Assembly: GCA_021161165.1 (NCBI GenBank)
Contig: JAGHBF010000114.1
Span: forward strand, 1 to 37,162
Source of the DNA: Candidatus Aminicenantota bacterium
GTDB lineage: Bacteria > Acidobacteriota > Aminicenantia > S016-38
Reading direction: 5' to 3'
Length of the DNA: 37,162 nucleotides
This document shows, one piece after another, positions 8,531-15,596 of the stretch (position 1 is the first letter of the stretch; the number at the start of each line of letters is the position of its first letter). Under the pieces are notes generated by a model that did no database searches, was not told where the DNA came from, and was given only the letters and a program-made list of their open reading frames with translations. The translations under genes and the position numbers were made by a program.

Positions 8531-9763
8531 ATGAGAATTTCCGTAAATGAAACTATCAGCCTGGCGCTGGATTCGCTTAAAAGAAATAAACTGAGGACAT
8601 TTTTAACCCTCCTGGGAATAATAATAGCTGTTTCCACAATTATAGGCATTATTGGAACAATTCAGGGTCTTAATCACTACGTGGAAGAAAAAATAATTCC
8701 TTATGGAGCATCGGATTTCAGTGTGAACAGGTTTTCTGAGGTTATAACCTCCTGGGAGGATTTTCTCAAAATGAGCAGAAGAAAAAGATTTCCCCTTCGC
8801 TACTACTTCAGAGTAAAGGAACTGTGCAATACTTGTGAAAAGGTGGGAGCTACAGATGGAACTACTACAAATGTTATCTACAAGGGTAAAACAATGGAGG
8901 ATGTTCGTGTAAGAGGCGAAACCTCTCTTGCGAGGGAAATAACCGGGGTTAGAGACCTTTATGACGGCAGGCCTTTTACAGAAGAGGAATCCATAACAGG
9001 AGCGAAGGTAGCTACAATTGGCTGGGATGTGAAGGAAACTCTCTTTCCTGGAATAGACCCTATTGGGAAGAGGATAAGAATCAAGGGAACATACTTCAGG
9101 ATTATAGGTGTTGAGGCTAAAAGAGGAAAGATAATGGGAATTTCCCAGGACAATTATGTTTACATCCCTATAAAGGCATACTATACGCTTTTCAATCGAA
9201 AGGAAGATATAACCATTCTTGTTCACACGAGTTCCCCTCAGAGGATGGAAGCGGCGATGGAGGAGGTGAGAGGAATCCTTCGGTCCCTCAGGCATTTGAG
9301 TCCAAAGCAGGATGATGATTTTTCATTTTCTACATCGGAATCATTGCTTACTGTGTATAAAAATTTGACATCCACTCTTTATATAGCGTTAATAATTATT
9401 TCTTCTATATCTCTTCTGGTTGGAGGTATTGTGGTTATGAACATCATGCTGGTTTCTGTTACAGAAAGGGTTCCGGAAATAGGGGTAAGAAGAGCAGTAG
9501 GTGCGAGAAGAGCGGATATTATGGGACAGTTTCTTATAGAGGCGGTATTTCTGACGAGCCTCGGTGGAGTAATAGGGATTCTTCTGGGATGGCTTATTGT
9601 TTTTCTGATAAATAAATTTTCGCCCCTTCCTGCAAGGATGGAAATATGGTTTACCATTCTAGGATTGGGAATAGCTGGGTTGACTGGCTTAATTTTCGGA
9701 ATTTATCCTGCCTCCAAGGCAGCTTCGCTTAATCCTGTTGAGGCATTAAGGAGTGAGATGTGA
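8531..9763 (+). CDS. MacB/FtsX-type ABC transporter permease
   Basis: 410 residues with the MacB permease layout. There is one N-terminal membrane helix (about 18-45, KLRTFLTLLGIIIAVSTIIG), a periplasmic MacB-PCD domain (about 50-270) and three C-terminal helices (about 280-400). The last loop ends in GIYPASKAASLNPVEALRSE, a hallmark of this family. Such permeases pair with a LolD/MacB-type ATPase to drive lipoprotein extraction or efflux of peptides and drugs by mechanotransmission. No ATPase gene is adjacent. It is a diverged tandem paralogue of the next gene and the two share a SQDNYV(Y/V)IP segment. The ORF overlaps the next start by 4 nt. Confidence 0.9.
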   Translation: MRISVNETISLALDSLKRNKLRTFLTLLGIIIAVSTIIGIIGTIQGLNHYVEEKIIPYGASDFSVNRFSEVITSWEDFLKMSRRKRFPLRYYFRVKELCNTCEKVGATDGTTTNVIYKGKTMEDVRVRGETSLAREITGVRDLYDGRPFTEEESITGAKVATIGWDVKETLFPGIDPIGKRIRIKGTYFRIIGVEAKRGKIMGISQDNYVYIPIKAYYTLFNRKEDITILVHTSSPQRMEAAMEEVRGILRSLRHLSPKQDDDFSFSTSESLLTVYKNLTSTLYIALIIISSISLLVGGIVVMNIMLVSVTERVPEIGVRRAVGARRADIMGQFLIEAVFLTSLGGVIGILLGWLIVFLINKFSPLPARMEIWFTILGLGIAGLTGLIFGIYPASKAASLNPVEALRSEM

Positions 9764-11010
9764 GGAGATTTACTCTTTTTACAGAACTTTTAAATACAGC
9801 TTTTTCATCTATAATGAGGCATAAGTCCAGAGCTTTTCTTACGGTTTTGGGGATTATAATAGGCGTTACCACCGTGATTGCAATGGTTGGGGTTACAGAG
9901 GGAATTAATGTCAGTTTTCAGAAACAAATGGAAGAGCTTGGTTCCAATATAATTAATGTATCCAAGGTTGAGCCAGGCATCAGACTTGGAAGGCCCCCGA
10001 AAGAATTAAGGATGAGAAAAAATCTTACCCTTGAAGACTTAAAGGCTATAGAAAAACTCCCCTCAATTGAATCAGCAGTTGGTCAGTTGAGTATGTTCGA
10101 GAGAGGCCTTGTTCGTTCGAAATTTAATACATCAAGAGGGATAGTGCTGGTAGGGGTAACTCATGATTACCTAGATGTTGTAAAAATAAACTTAATAGGA
10201 GGAAGATTTTTTACAGAGCCGGAGGAACGAAGCAAAGCCAATGTGACGATTCTGGGTGCTGACGTAGCAACAAATTTATTTCCGGGGGTTGACCCAATTG
10301 GAAAAAAGCTACACATTGGTAATACAACCTACACTGTAATAGGAGTTATGGAAAAACGTGGAAGTTTTATGGGACAATCCCAGGATAACTATGTGGTTAT
10401 TCCACTGACCACTCTTATAAAAAAATACCCCGCTGCGAAAAAAAGGTTGTGGGGAGGTCTTTACATAATGGCTAGACCTAAAAGCCCTGAGCTTCTGGAA
10501 AGGGCAATGGATGAGATAACAGAGGTGTTGAGGATGAGAAGAAAACTCAAGCCGGACCAGGAAAATGATTTTGCTATATACACCCAGGAATATATAAACG
10601 AACTTTTCTCTCAGCTTGTATCCGGGGTGTTCTTAGTTGGAATTCTTATAGCATCAATTTCATTGCTTGTGGGTGGTATAGGAATAATGAACATAATGCT
10701 TGTTTCCCTGAGAGAAAGAACCTCTGAAATAGGACTGAGAAGGGCAATAGGAGCTAAAAAGAAGCATATTCTCTTCCAGTTCGTTGTAGAAGCAGTTACT
10801 CTTTCGCTGGTGGGGGGATTGCTCGGAATGTTCCTTGGCTTTGCCTTATCTTTCCTTGCCAAAGCAGCGGCAAATTTCCCTGCTGCAGTTACCCCTTTTG
10901 GAGTAATACTCGGGGTAGGTGTCTCCACTATGGTTGGTCTTTTCTTCGGAATTTATCCTGCCTGGAAGGCTGCAAATCTTAATCCTGTGGAAGCCCTCAG
11001 GTACGAATAG
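9760..11010 (+). CDS. MacB/FtsX-type ABC transporter permease, tandem paralogue
   Basis: 416 residues starting at GTG 9760. The start overlaps the upstream stop (ATGTGA) and is preceded by AAGGAG at 9748-9753 with good spacing. The architecture matches the upstream paralogue: an N-terminal helix with RAFLTVLGIIIGVTTVIAMVG, a periplasmic MacB-PCD domain of about 220 residues, and three C-terminal helices ending in GIYPAWKAANLNPVEALRYE. It could form a heterodimer with the upstream permease; the tight coupling supports equimolar expression. The transported substrate is unknown, and no ATPase or membrane-fusion partner is in the window. Confidence 0.9.
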   Translation: MRRFTLFTELLNTAFSSIMRHKSRAFLTVLGIIIGVTTVIAMVGVTEGINVSFQKQMEELGSNIINVSKVEPGIRLGRPPKELRMRKNLTLEDLKAIEKLPSIESAVGQLSMFERGLVRSKFNTSRGIVLVGVTHDYLDVVKINLIGGRFFTEPEERSKANVTILGADVATNLFPGVDPIGKKLHIGNTTYTVIGVMEKRGSFMGQSQDNYVVIPLTTLIKKYPAAKKRLWGGLYIMARPKSPELLERAMDEITEVLRMRRKLKPDQENDFAIYTQEYINELFSQLVSGVFLVGILIASISLLVGGIGIMNIMLVSLRERTSEIGLRRAIGAKKKHILFQFVVEAVTLSLVGGLLGMFLGFALSFLAKAAANFPAAVTPFGVILGVGVSTMVGLFFGIYPAWKAANLNPVEALRYE

Positions 11011-11065
11011 TAAAAATTCTCCCTTATAGGGTAGATATCACCGGGAGTTTCGGTTAGCTATTCCC

Positions 11066-11095
11066 TTGAATTAAAAGCTGATTTTAGAATATAAT
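11066..11095 (+). promoter_or_regulatory. Promoter upstream of the membrane protein and nfn operon
   Basis: -35 TTGAAT (11066-11071), an 18-nt spacer, and -10 TATAAT (11090-11095). The predicted start at about 11102 coincides with an in-frame GTG, which would make the message leaderless and rules against the ATG that begins at 11096, directly after the -10. Confidence 0.6.
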
Positions 11096-11101
11096 ATGTC
11101 G

Positions 11102-11500
11102 GTGAAAAGCTTAAAGAAAGAACTTTTTTTAGCAGGATTTGTTCCAATAGATTTATTGCTGGAGACCATTTTAGGAAAAAGCTCCAGGACTTTGAGATTA
11201 ATTGTAGGAATAGTATTTCTACTTTCAACTTTTTTTTGGGGGAGAAAAAACCTTTCCCAGAATCAAACAGCAGGGATTATATTTGCCATCCTGGCCATTG
11301 TAGCTGCCTATTCTACCTTCCTTTGTAGAACCAATCTTTATTATACCTTCTGGTTTAACACACTCTTTGGCCTTCTTCTTATTTCTATACTTTCATGTAT
11401 ATTTGTACTAACAATAATAGGATTTGCTGTTATAATTATGACCTATATAGGCGTAAATTATCTGCCTTTTTATCAGAATACATTACATGCTTATCAATAA
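11102..11500 (+). CDS. Small membrane protein of unknown function, cotranscribed with nfnAB
   Basis: About 132 residues if translated from GTG 11102, chosen because the promoter -10 ends 6 nt upstream; the ATG at 11096 would add two residues. Three or four hydrophobic segments are visible: near LRLIVGIVFLLSTFFWG, near TAGIIFAILAIVAAYSTFLC, and a long C-terminal stretch of about 40 residues that may be two helices. I do not recognise the family. The first two segments recall the DUF2892-type membrane domain (basic-LRLIVG start, Cys after the second helix), but this is a weak impression. nfnA begins 12 nt downstream behind AAGGAGGG, so a role linked to redox metabolism is possible by context only. 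Confidence 0.7.
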   Translation: MKSLKKELFLAGFVPIDLLLETILGKSSRTLRLIVGIVFLLSTFFWGRKNLSQNQTAGIIFAILAIVAAYSTFLCRTNLYYTFWFNTLFGLLLISILSCIFVLTIIGFAVIIMTYIGVNYLPFYQNTLHAYQ

Positions 11501-11512
11501 AAGGAGGGACTA

Positions 11513-12376
11513 ATGTATAAGATAATCTTTAATCGTCCCATTGCTAACAAGGTAAAACACATGAGGGTCAAAGCCCCTTTTATAGCTCAGAAGAGGAAGC
11601 CGGGGAATTTCGTAATCCTCATTCCTGATGAGCACGGGGAGAGAATTCCTCTGACAATTGTGGATTCTAACCCTGAAGAAGGGACCATTGATCTTATCTA
11701 CCAGGAGGTGGGAACATCCACCTACAAACTTGGGCTTAAAAAGGACGGTGATGACCTTTACCGTATAGTGGGACCACTGGGTAAACCAACTCACATTGAG
11801 AAGTTCGGAACGGTTGTTGCTATTGGAGGCGGAGTAGGAATTGCACCTCTCTATCCTATAGCTAAGGGAATGAAAGAAGCAGGAAATCGTATAGTTACAA
11901 TTCTCGGTGCAAGAAGCAGGAACCTTTTAATCCTTGAAGAGGAAATGAGGGCTATTAGCGATGACCTTAGGGTCTGGACTGACGATGGAAGCTATGGCAA
12001 GAAAGGCCTTGTAACCCATGGTCTTCAAGAGCTCATTGATGAGGGTCTAAAAATAGACCATGTGGTTGCTATTGGGCCTACTATAATGATGAAGTTTGTG
12101 GCTAAACTTACAAAGGAACACAACATTCCTACAATCGTCAGTTTAAACCCAATAATGGTGGACGGAACCGGAATGTGTGGAGCATGCAGGGTGCTTGTCG
12201 GTGGAGAGATCAAGTTTGCCTGTGTGGATGGTCCTGAATTTGACGGTCATCAGGTAGACTACGATAACCTTATTCTGAGGTTAAAGGCTTACAGAGAGTA
12301 TGAAAGGATTAGCCTTGAAAGGTTTGCCAATTTCTACCCTGAACTCAGGGACTACATTTTCGGAGGTGCAAAATGA
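11513..12376 (+). CDS. nfnA: NfnA-type ferredoxin:NADP+ reductase subunit (sulfide dehydrogenase/SudB-like)
   Basis: 287 residues. A flavin-binding reductase fold shows RIPLTIVD at 44-51 (FAD) and GGGVGIAPLYPIAK at 105-118 (pyridine-nucleotide side). A C-terminal iron-sulfur motif has Cys222, Cys225 and Cys237 (MCGACRVLVG and FACVDG), as expected for the [2Fe-2S] centre of NfnA/SudB proteins. With the large subunit downstream, the family performs flavin-based electron bifurcation between NADPH, NAD+ and low-potential ferredoxin. Related complexes were first described as sulfide dehydrogenase. The start has an excellent Shine-Dalgarno (AAGGAGGG, 11501-11508). The stop overlaps the nfnB start as ATGA. 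Confidence 0.88.
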   Translation: MYKIIFNRPIANKVKHMRVKAPFIAQKRKPGNFVILIPDEHGERIPLTIVDSNPEEGTIDLIYQEVGTSTYKLGLKKDGDDLYRIVGPLGKPTHIEKFGTVVAIGGGVGIAPLYPIAKGMKEAGNRIVTILGARSRNLLILEEEMRAISDDLRVWTDDGSYGKKGLVTHGLQELIDEGLKIDHVVAIGPTIMMKFVAKLTKEHNIPTIVSLNPIMVDGTGMCGACRVLVGGEIKFACVDGPEFDGHQVDYDNLILRLKAYREYERISLERFANFYPELRDYIFGGAK

Positions 12377-13869
12377 AGAACTCTATGCACATGCCTGAAG
12401 AACTGAAAGAAAAATTAAGATCCAGGTGGAATGAGGACTGGAGAAAACAACTGAGAAAGAAACTTAAGGTTAAAGAGAGAATGGCCCTTGAAAGGACCCC
12501 CATGCCTGAAAATGAACCTTTGGAAAGGATAAAGGGGTTCTTTGAGGTTAATAAAGGCTACACTCCGGAAATGGCCATGGCTGAAGCCCGCCGTTGTATG
12601 GACTGTGCAAATCCCACATGTGTGATAGGTTGTCCTGTCGCAATAGACATACCAACATTCGTAAAGAAAATTGAGATGGGCGATTTTCTGGGAGCAGTTA
12701 AGGTTATAAAGGAAACAAATGCCCTTCCTGCTGTATGCGGAAGAGTTTGTCCCCAGGAAGACCAGTGCGAGGGCAACTGCACCTATACGAGAATGGGCAA
12801 ACGCCCTGTTGCCATAGGAAATCTTGAAAGGTTTGTTGCTGATTACGAAAGAGCACAGGGCGAAGTAGAAGTTCCAGAAATCAAGGTAAAGAAGAACAAG
12901 AAGGTTGCAATTATAGGTGCAGGACCTGCAGGACTTACAGCGGCTGGGGAGCTTGCTATGATGGGATATGACGTCACAATTTTTGAAGCTCTTCATAAAC
13001 CCGGTGGTGTTCTTATGTATGGAATTCCTGAGTTCCGACTTCCAAAAGCTATACTGGAGAAGGAAATAGACTATCTGAAGAAACTTGGAGTTGAAATCAT
13101 AACAGATTTTGTCGTGGGTAAAACTGCAACAATAGATGACCTAAAAAAGCAGGGATATGAGGCCTTCTTTATAGGCTCCGGTGCAGGTGCTCCATGGTTT
13201 CTTGGACTCCCAGGAGAAGAGCTGAACGGTGTTTATTCCGCAAATGAATATCTCACCAGAGTTAATTTAATGAGAGCCTTTGAATTTCCTGAGTTTGACA
13301 CTCCTATACCGAGAGGAAAAAGGGTGGCAGTCATAGGTGGAGGAAACACGGCTATGGATGCCGTAAGGACAGCAAAGAGACTGGGTGCAGAACATGCGAT
13401 GATTATCTACAGAAGGTCAAGGGCAGAAATGCCTGCAAGGGAAGAAGAAATAAAACACGCTGAGGAAGAAGGGATAGAATTCCACTTCCTCACCAACCCG
13501 AAGAGATTTATAGGGGATGAGAACGGATGGGTTAAACAAATGGAGTGCGTGAAAATGGAACTTGGAGAACCTGATGCCAGTGGAAGGAGAAGACCTATTC
13601 CAATTCCAGGTTCCGAATTTCTGATGGATGTTGACCTTGTTATAGTTGCTGTAGGAACAAAACCCAATCCTCTGATCCCTCAGACAACGCCTGGCCTCAA
13701 ACTCGCAAAGTGGGGAGAAATTGAAGTTGACTGGGAAACCATGGGAACCTCAATACCAGGAGTTTTTGCGGGTGGTGACATTGTCCGCGGCGGAGCAACT
13801 GTCATCCTTGCCATGGGGGATGGAAGAAGAGCTGCGAAAGCTATAGATGCTTATCTTTCCGGAAAGTAA
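12373..13869 (+). CDS. nfnB: NfnB-type NADPH-dependent subunit (SudA/homotetrameric glutamate synthase-like)
   Basis: 498 residues. The N-terminal ferredoxin-like domain has two Cys clusters, CMDCANPTCVIGC and VCGRVCPQEDQCEGNC, that can bind two [4Fe-4S] centres. Next come the FAD site VAIIGAGPAGLTAAGEL, the NADPH site VAVIGGGNTAMDAVRTAKRL, and the C-terminal FAD contact GVFAGGDIVRGGATVILAMG. Homologues are often annotated as glutamate synthase small subunit (gltA), but the adjacent nfnA makes the electron-bifurcating NfnAB assignment better. It is cytosolic. The start follows GGAGGTG and overlaps nfnA by 4 nt. The pair supports anaerobic, ferredoxin-based metabolism. Confidence 0.9.
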   Translation: MKNSMHMPEELKEKLRSRWNEDWRKQLRKKLKVKERMALERTPMPENEPLERIKGFFEVNKGYTPEMAMAEARRCMDCANPTCVIGCPVAIDIPTFVKKIEMGDFLGAVKVIKETNALPAVCGRVCPQEDQCEGNCTYTRMGKRPVAIGNLERFVADYERAQGEVEVPEIKVKKNKKVAIIGAGPAGLTAAGELAMMGYDVTIFEALHKPGGVLMYGIPEFRLPKAILEKEIDYLKKLGVEIITDFVVGKTATIDDLKKQGYEAFFIGSGAGAPWFLGLPGEELNGVYSANEYLTRVNLMRAFEFPEFDTPIPRGKRVAVIGGGNTAMDAVRTAKRLGAEHAMIIYRRSRAEMPAREEEIKHAEEEGIEFHFLTNPKRFIGDENGWVKQMECVKMELGEPDASGRRRPIPIPGSEFLMDVDLVIVAVGTKPNPLIPQTTPGLKLAKWGEIEVDWETMGTSIPGVFAGGDIVRGGATVILAMGDGRRAAKAIDAYLSGK

Positions 13870-14508
13870 TTGTTAATAGCAGGGCTTGACGAAAGCGGCA
13901 AGGGGGATTATTTTGGCCCCCTTGTCGCCGCTGCGGTAGCCCTTGATGGAGAGGCAATTGCAGAACTTGAAGCCCTTGGTTTAAAGGACAGCAAAAGGCA
14001 TACTCCGGGCAGGATAAAAGAGCTTGCCCTGAAAATTCAAAAATATCCTCATTCCACAGTTCTTATCTCACCTTTAAGATATAACGAGCTTTACATCAAA
14101 TTTAAAAATTTAAATTTAATCCTTGGTTGGGCTCATTCTCAGGCGCTGGAAAACCTTATAAAAGAGAAAGGGCCTGAGGTAGAGATAGCTATTCTGGACA
14201 GATTTTCGAGAAAGGGTGAATTTGCAAGAGCCCTGGAGAAGAAGAGACTCAAAATAGAGATAATGGAAGAGACTGAAGGGGAAAAATACACTCCTGTTGC
14301 TGCTGCTTCTGTTCTTGCGAGATGGAGATTTGTTTCCTGGATGAAAAGGGAATCTCAAAAACTCGGAATAGAACTTCCCTTCGGGTCATCCTCCCCGAAG
14401 GTGCTGGAGACAGCCTGCCTTATTTTAAAAAAAGGAGGAACAGAACTGCTTTCAAAATATGCTAAACTCCATTTCAGAATTACTGAAAAACTGAAAAAAA
14501 GCTGTTGA
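13870..14508 (+). CDS. RNase HIII-like ribonuclease H, short form
   Basis: 212 residues. The signature AGLDESGKGDYFGPLVAAAV (Asp7, Glu8) matches RNase HIII (DExGxGDYFGP) better than RNase HII (DEAGRGP). A third acidic residue is Asp110 (AILDRF). AAASVLARWR at 144-153 and LPFGSS near 169-174 also fit RNase HIII. It should remove RNA from RNA-DNA hybrids. Typical RNase HIII is near 300 residues with an N-terminal TBP-like hybrid-binding domain, which is absent here; the frame is closed by the nfnB stop directly upstream. The only plausible start is TTG 13870, abutting the nfnB TAA with no gap. It could also be a divergent RNase HII. Confidence 0.82.
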   Translation: MLIAGLDESGKGDYFGPLVAAAVALDGEAIAELEALGLKDSKRHTPGRIKELALKIQKYPHSTVLISPLRYNELYIKFKNLNLILGWAHSQALENLIKEKGPEVEIAILDRFSRKGEFARALEKKRLKIEIMEETEGEKYTPVAAASVLARWRFVSWMKRESQKLGIELPFGSSSPKVLETACLILKKGGTELLSKYAKLHFRITEKLKKSC

Positions 14509-14642
14509 TGAGCGAAAAAAATAGTTCCCTCTGTTGCTATAATTGAGTTTTTCCTAACTAATTTAAAAAATCCTTATCATTTAGACCAAATTTCCTTGAA
14601 ACAAAGGGGATTATCTATTCTCGTGCTATTTTGGACACAATT

Positions 14643-14648
14643 TATAAT
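14643..14648 (+). promoter_or_regulatory. Possible -10 (TATAAT) of the prenyltransferase/uvrC/acpS operon
   Basis: TATAAT lies upstream of two consecutive Shine-Dalgarno sequences. No -35 of good quality is at 16-18 nt. The 14509-14678 gap holds no gene other than the 5-codon ORF at 14665. Confidence 0.35.
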
Positions 14649-14664
14649 AAAATAAGGAGGAAAA

Positions 14665-14682
14665 ATGAAGGAGGTAAGATGA
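14665..14682 (+). other. Five-codon upstream ORF (MKEVR) overlapping the prenyltransferase start
   Basis: ATG 14665 follows a strong Shine-Dalgarno (AAGGAGG, 14654-14660) and encodes M-K-E-V-R, ending in TGA at 14680-14682. Its AAG-GAG-GTA codons form the Shine-Dalgarno of the next gene, whose ATG (14679) overlaps the TGA as ATGA. It could be a translational-coupling or leader element, or simply a duplicated ribosome site. Confidence 0.5.
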
Positions 14683-15596
14683 AAAACTGGTTAAAGCTGG
14701 TAAGAGCTCCATTTGTTTCAGTTACAGTTGGTGGGATTACAATAGGTTCGCTTTATCCACTATGGAAGGATGGAATTTTCCATTGGGGGAGGTTTCTTCT
14801 TGCACTGGTGGCAGGAGTCCTTCTTCATTTTGCTACCAATGTTGCCAATGATTATTTTGATTATCTCTCAGGGACGGACAGAGAAAATAAAGTTGCAATT
14901 TCTCCTTTTTCGGGAGGTAGCAGAGTTTTGCTGGAGGGCAAAATTTCCCCGGGTGCAGCTCTTGCTGCTGCAATTTTAATGACTTTAGTGGCTGCAGCTA
15001 TAGGACTTTATCTTAATTACATACTTCCCGGAAACACTCTTTTGTATATAGGCTTAATTGGAGTGTTTCTTATATATTCGTATAATGGACTTTTAAAGCT
15101 TGTGAGGTTTTATCTGGGGGAGATAGCAATTTTTCTTGCGTGGGGTCCTCTTATGGTTGAAGGGTCATATTTCATCCAAACAGGCAAACTCAGCAAAGAG
15201 CTTCTACCTATTTCATTTATGCTTGGGATTCTCACCCTTCTAATCCTTTTTATAAATGAGTTTGCTGACGAAGAGGCAGATAGAAAGACAGGTAGAAGGA
15301 TGTGGATACACCTTTTTGGCAGGAAAAATTCCACTTATGTACATTTAATCCTGAATATAATAGCTTTCGGGTGCTTAGCATATTCCATCCTTTCCGGTAC
15401 AGCTCCCGTAATATCTGCCCTTGCATTTCTCGCACTCCCTTTAGCTTATTCTGCATTCTTGCACGCAAAAAGAAATGTGAACGAACCTCACCCAAAGTTT
15501 CTGCCAGCGATTATAAAGACTATCAATACCTATAACCTAAGTTTTCTATTACTCGTGGTTTCTATATTAGCAGCGAGTTTTATATGGAAGACCTGA
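14679..15596 (+). CDS. UbiA-family prenyltransferase, MenA-like
   Basis: 305 residues from ATG 14679, chosen because GGAGGT lies 3-4 nt upstream; an in-frame ATG at 14631 has no ribosome site. It is polytopic with about eight hydrophobic segments. The two Asp-rich motifs that bind Mg-prenyl diphosphate are visible: NDYFDYLSGTD near 73-83 and NEFADEEADRKTG near 193-205. SGGSRVLLEGKIS after the first motif resembles MenA-type enzymes, which prenylate 1,4-dihydroxy-2-naphthoate for menaquinone. No other menaquinone gene is adjacent, though a UbiE-like methyltransferase lies at 25476. It overlaps uvrC by 13 nt. Confidence 0.83.
   Translation: MKNWLKLVRAPFVSVTVGGITIGSLYPLWKDGIFHWGRFLLALVAGVLLHFATNVANDYFDYLSGTDRENKVAISPFSGGSRVLLEGKISPGAALAAAILMTLVAAAIGLYLNYILPGNTLLYIGLIGVFLIYSYNGLLKLVRFYLGEIAIFLAWGPLMVEGSYFIQTGKLSKELLPISFMLGILTLLILFINEFADEEADRKTGRRMWIHLFGRKNSTYVHLILNIIAFGCLAYSILSGTAPVISALAFLALPLAYSAFLHAKRNVNEPHPKFLPAIIKTINTYNLSFLLLVVSILAASFIWKT

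Noticed and set aside
8603..9295. 230-residue minus-strand open frame opposite the first permease
   Set aside because: It is antisense to a well-supported FtsX-family gene, has no ribosome site and no recognisable protein character.
11019..11047. CTCCC/GGGAG hairpin after the second permease as a terminator
   Set aside because: Only 5 bp with a 19-nt loop and no T tract after it; a competing CCC/GGG pairing exists.
12415..12996. 193-residue minus-strand open frame opposite nfnB
   Set aside because: Shadow of a conserved gene; low-complexity Ser/Cys/His-rich translation without motif.
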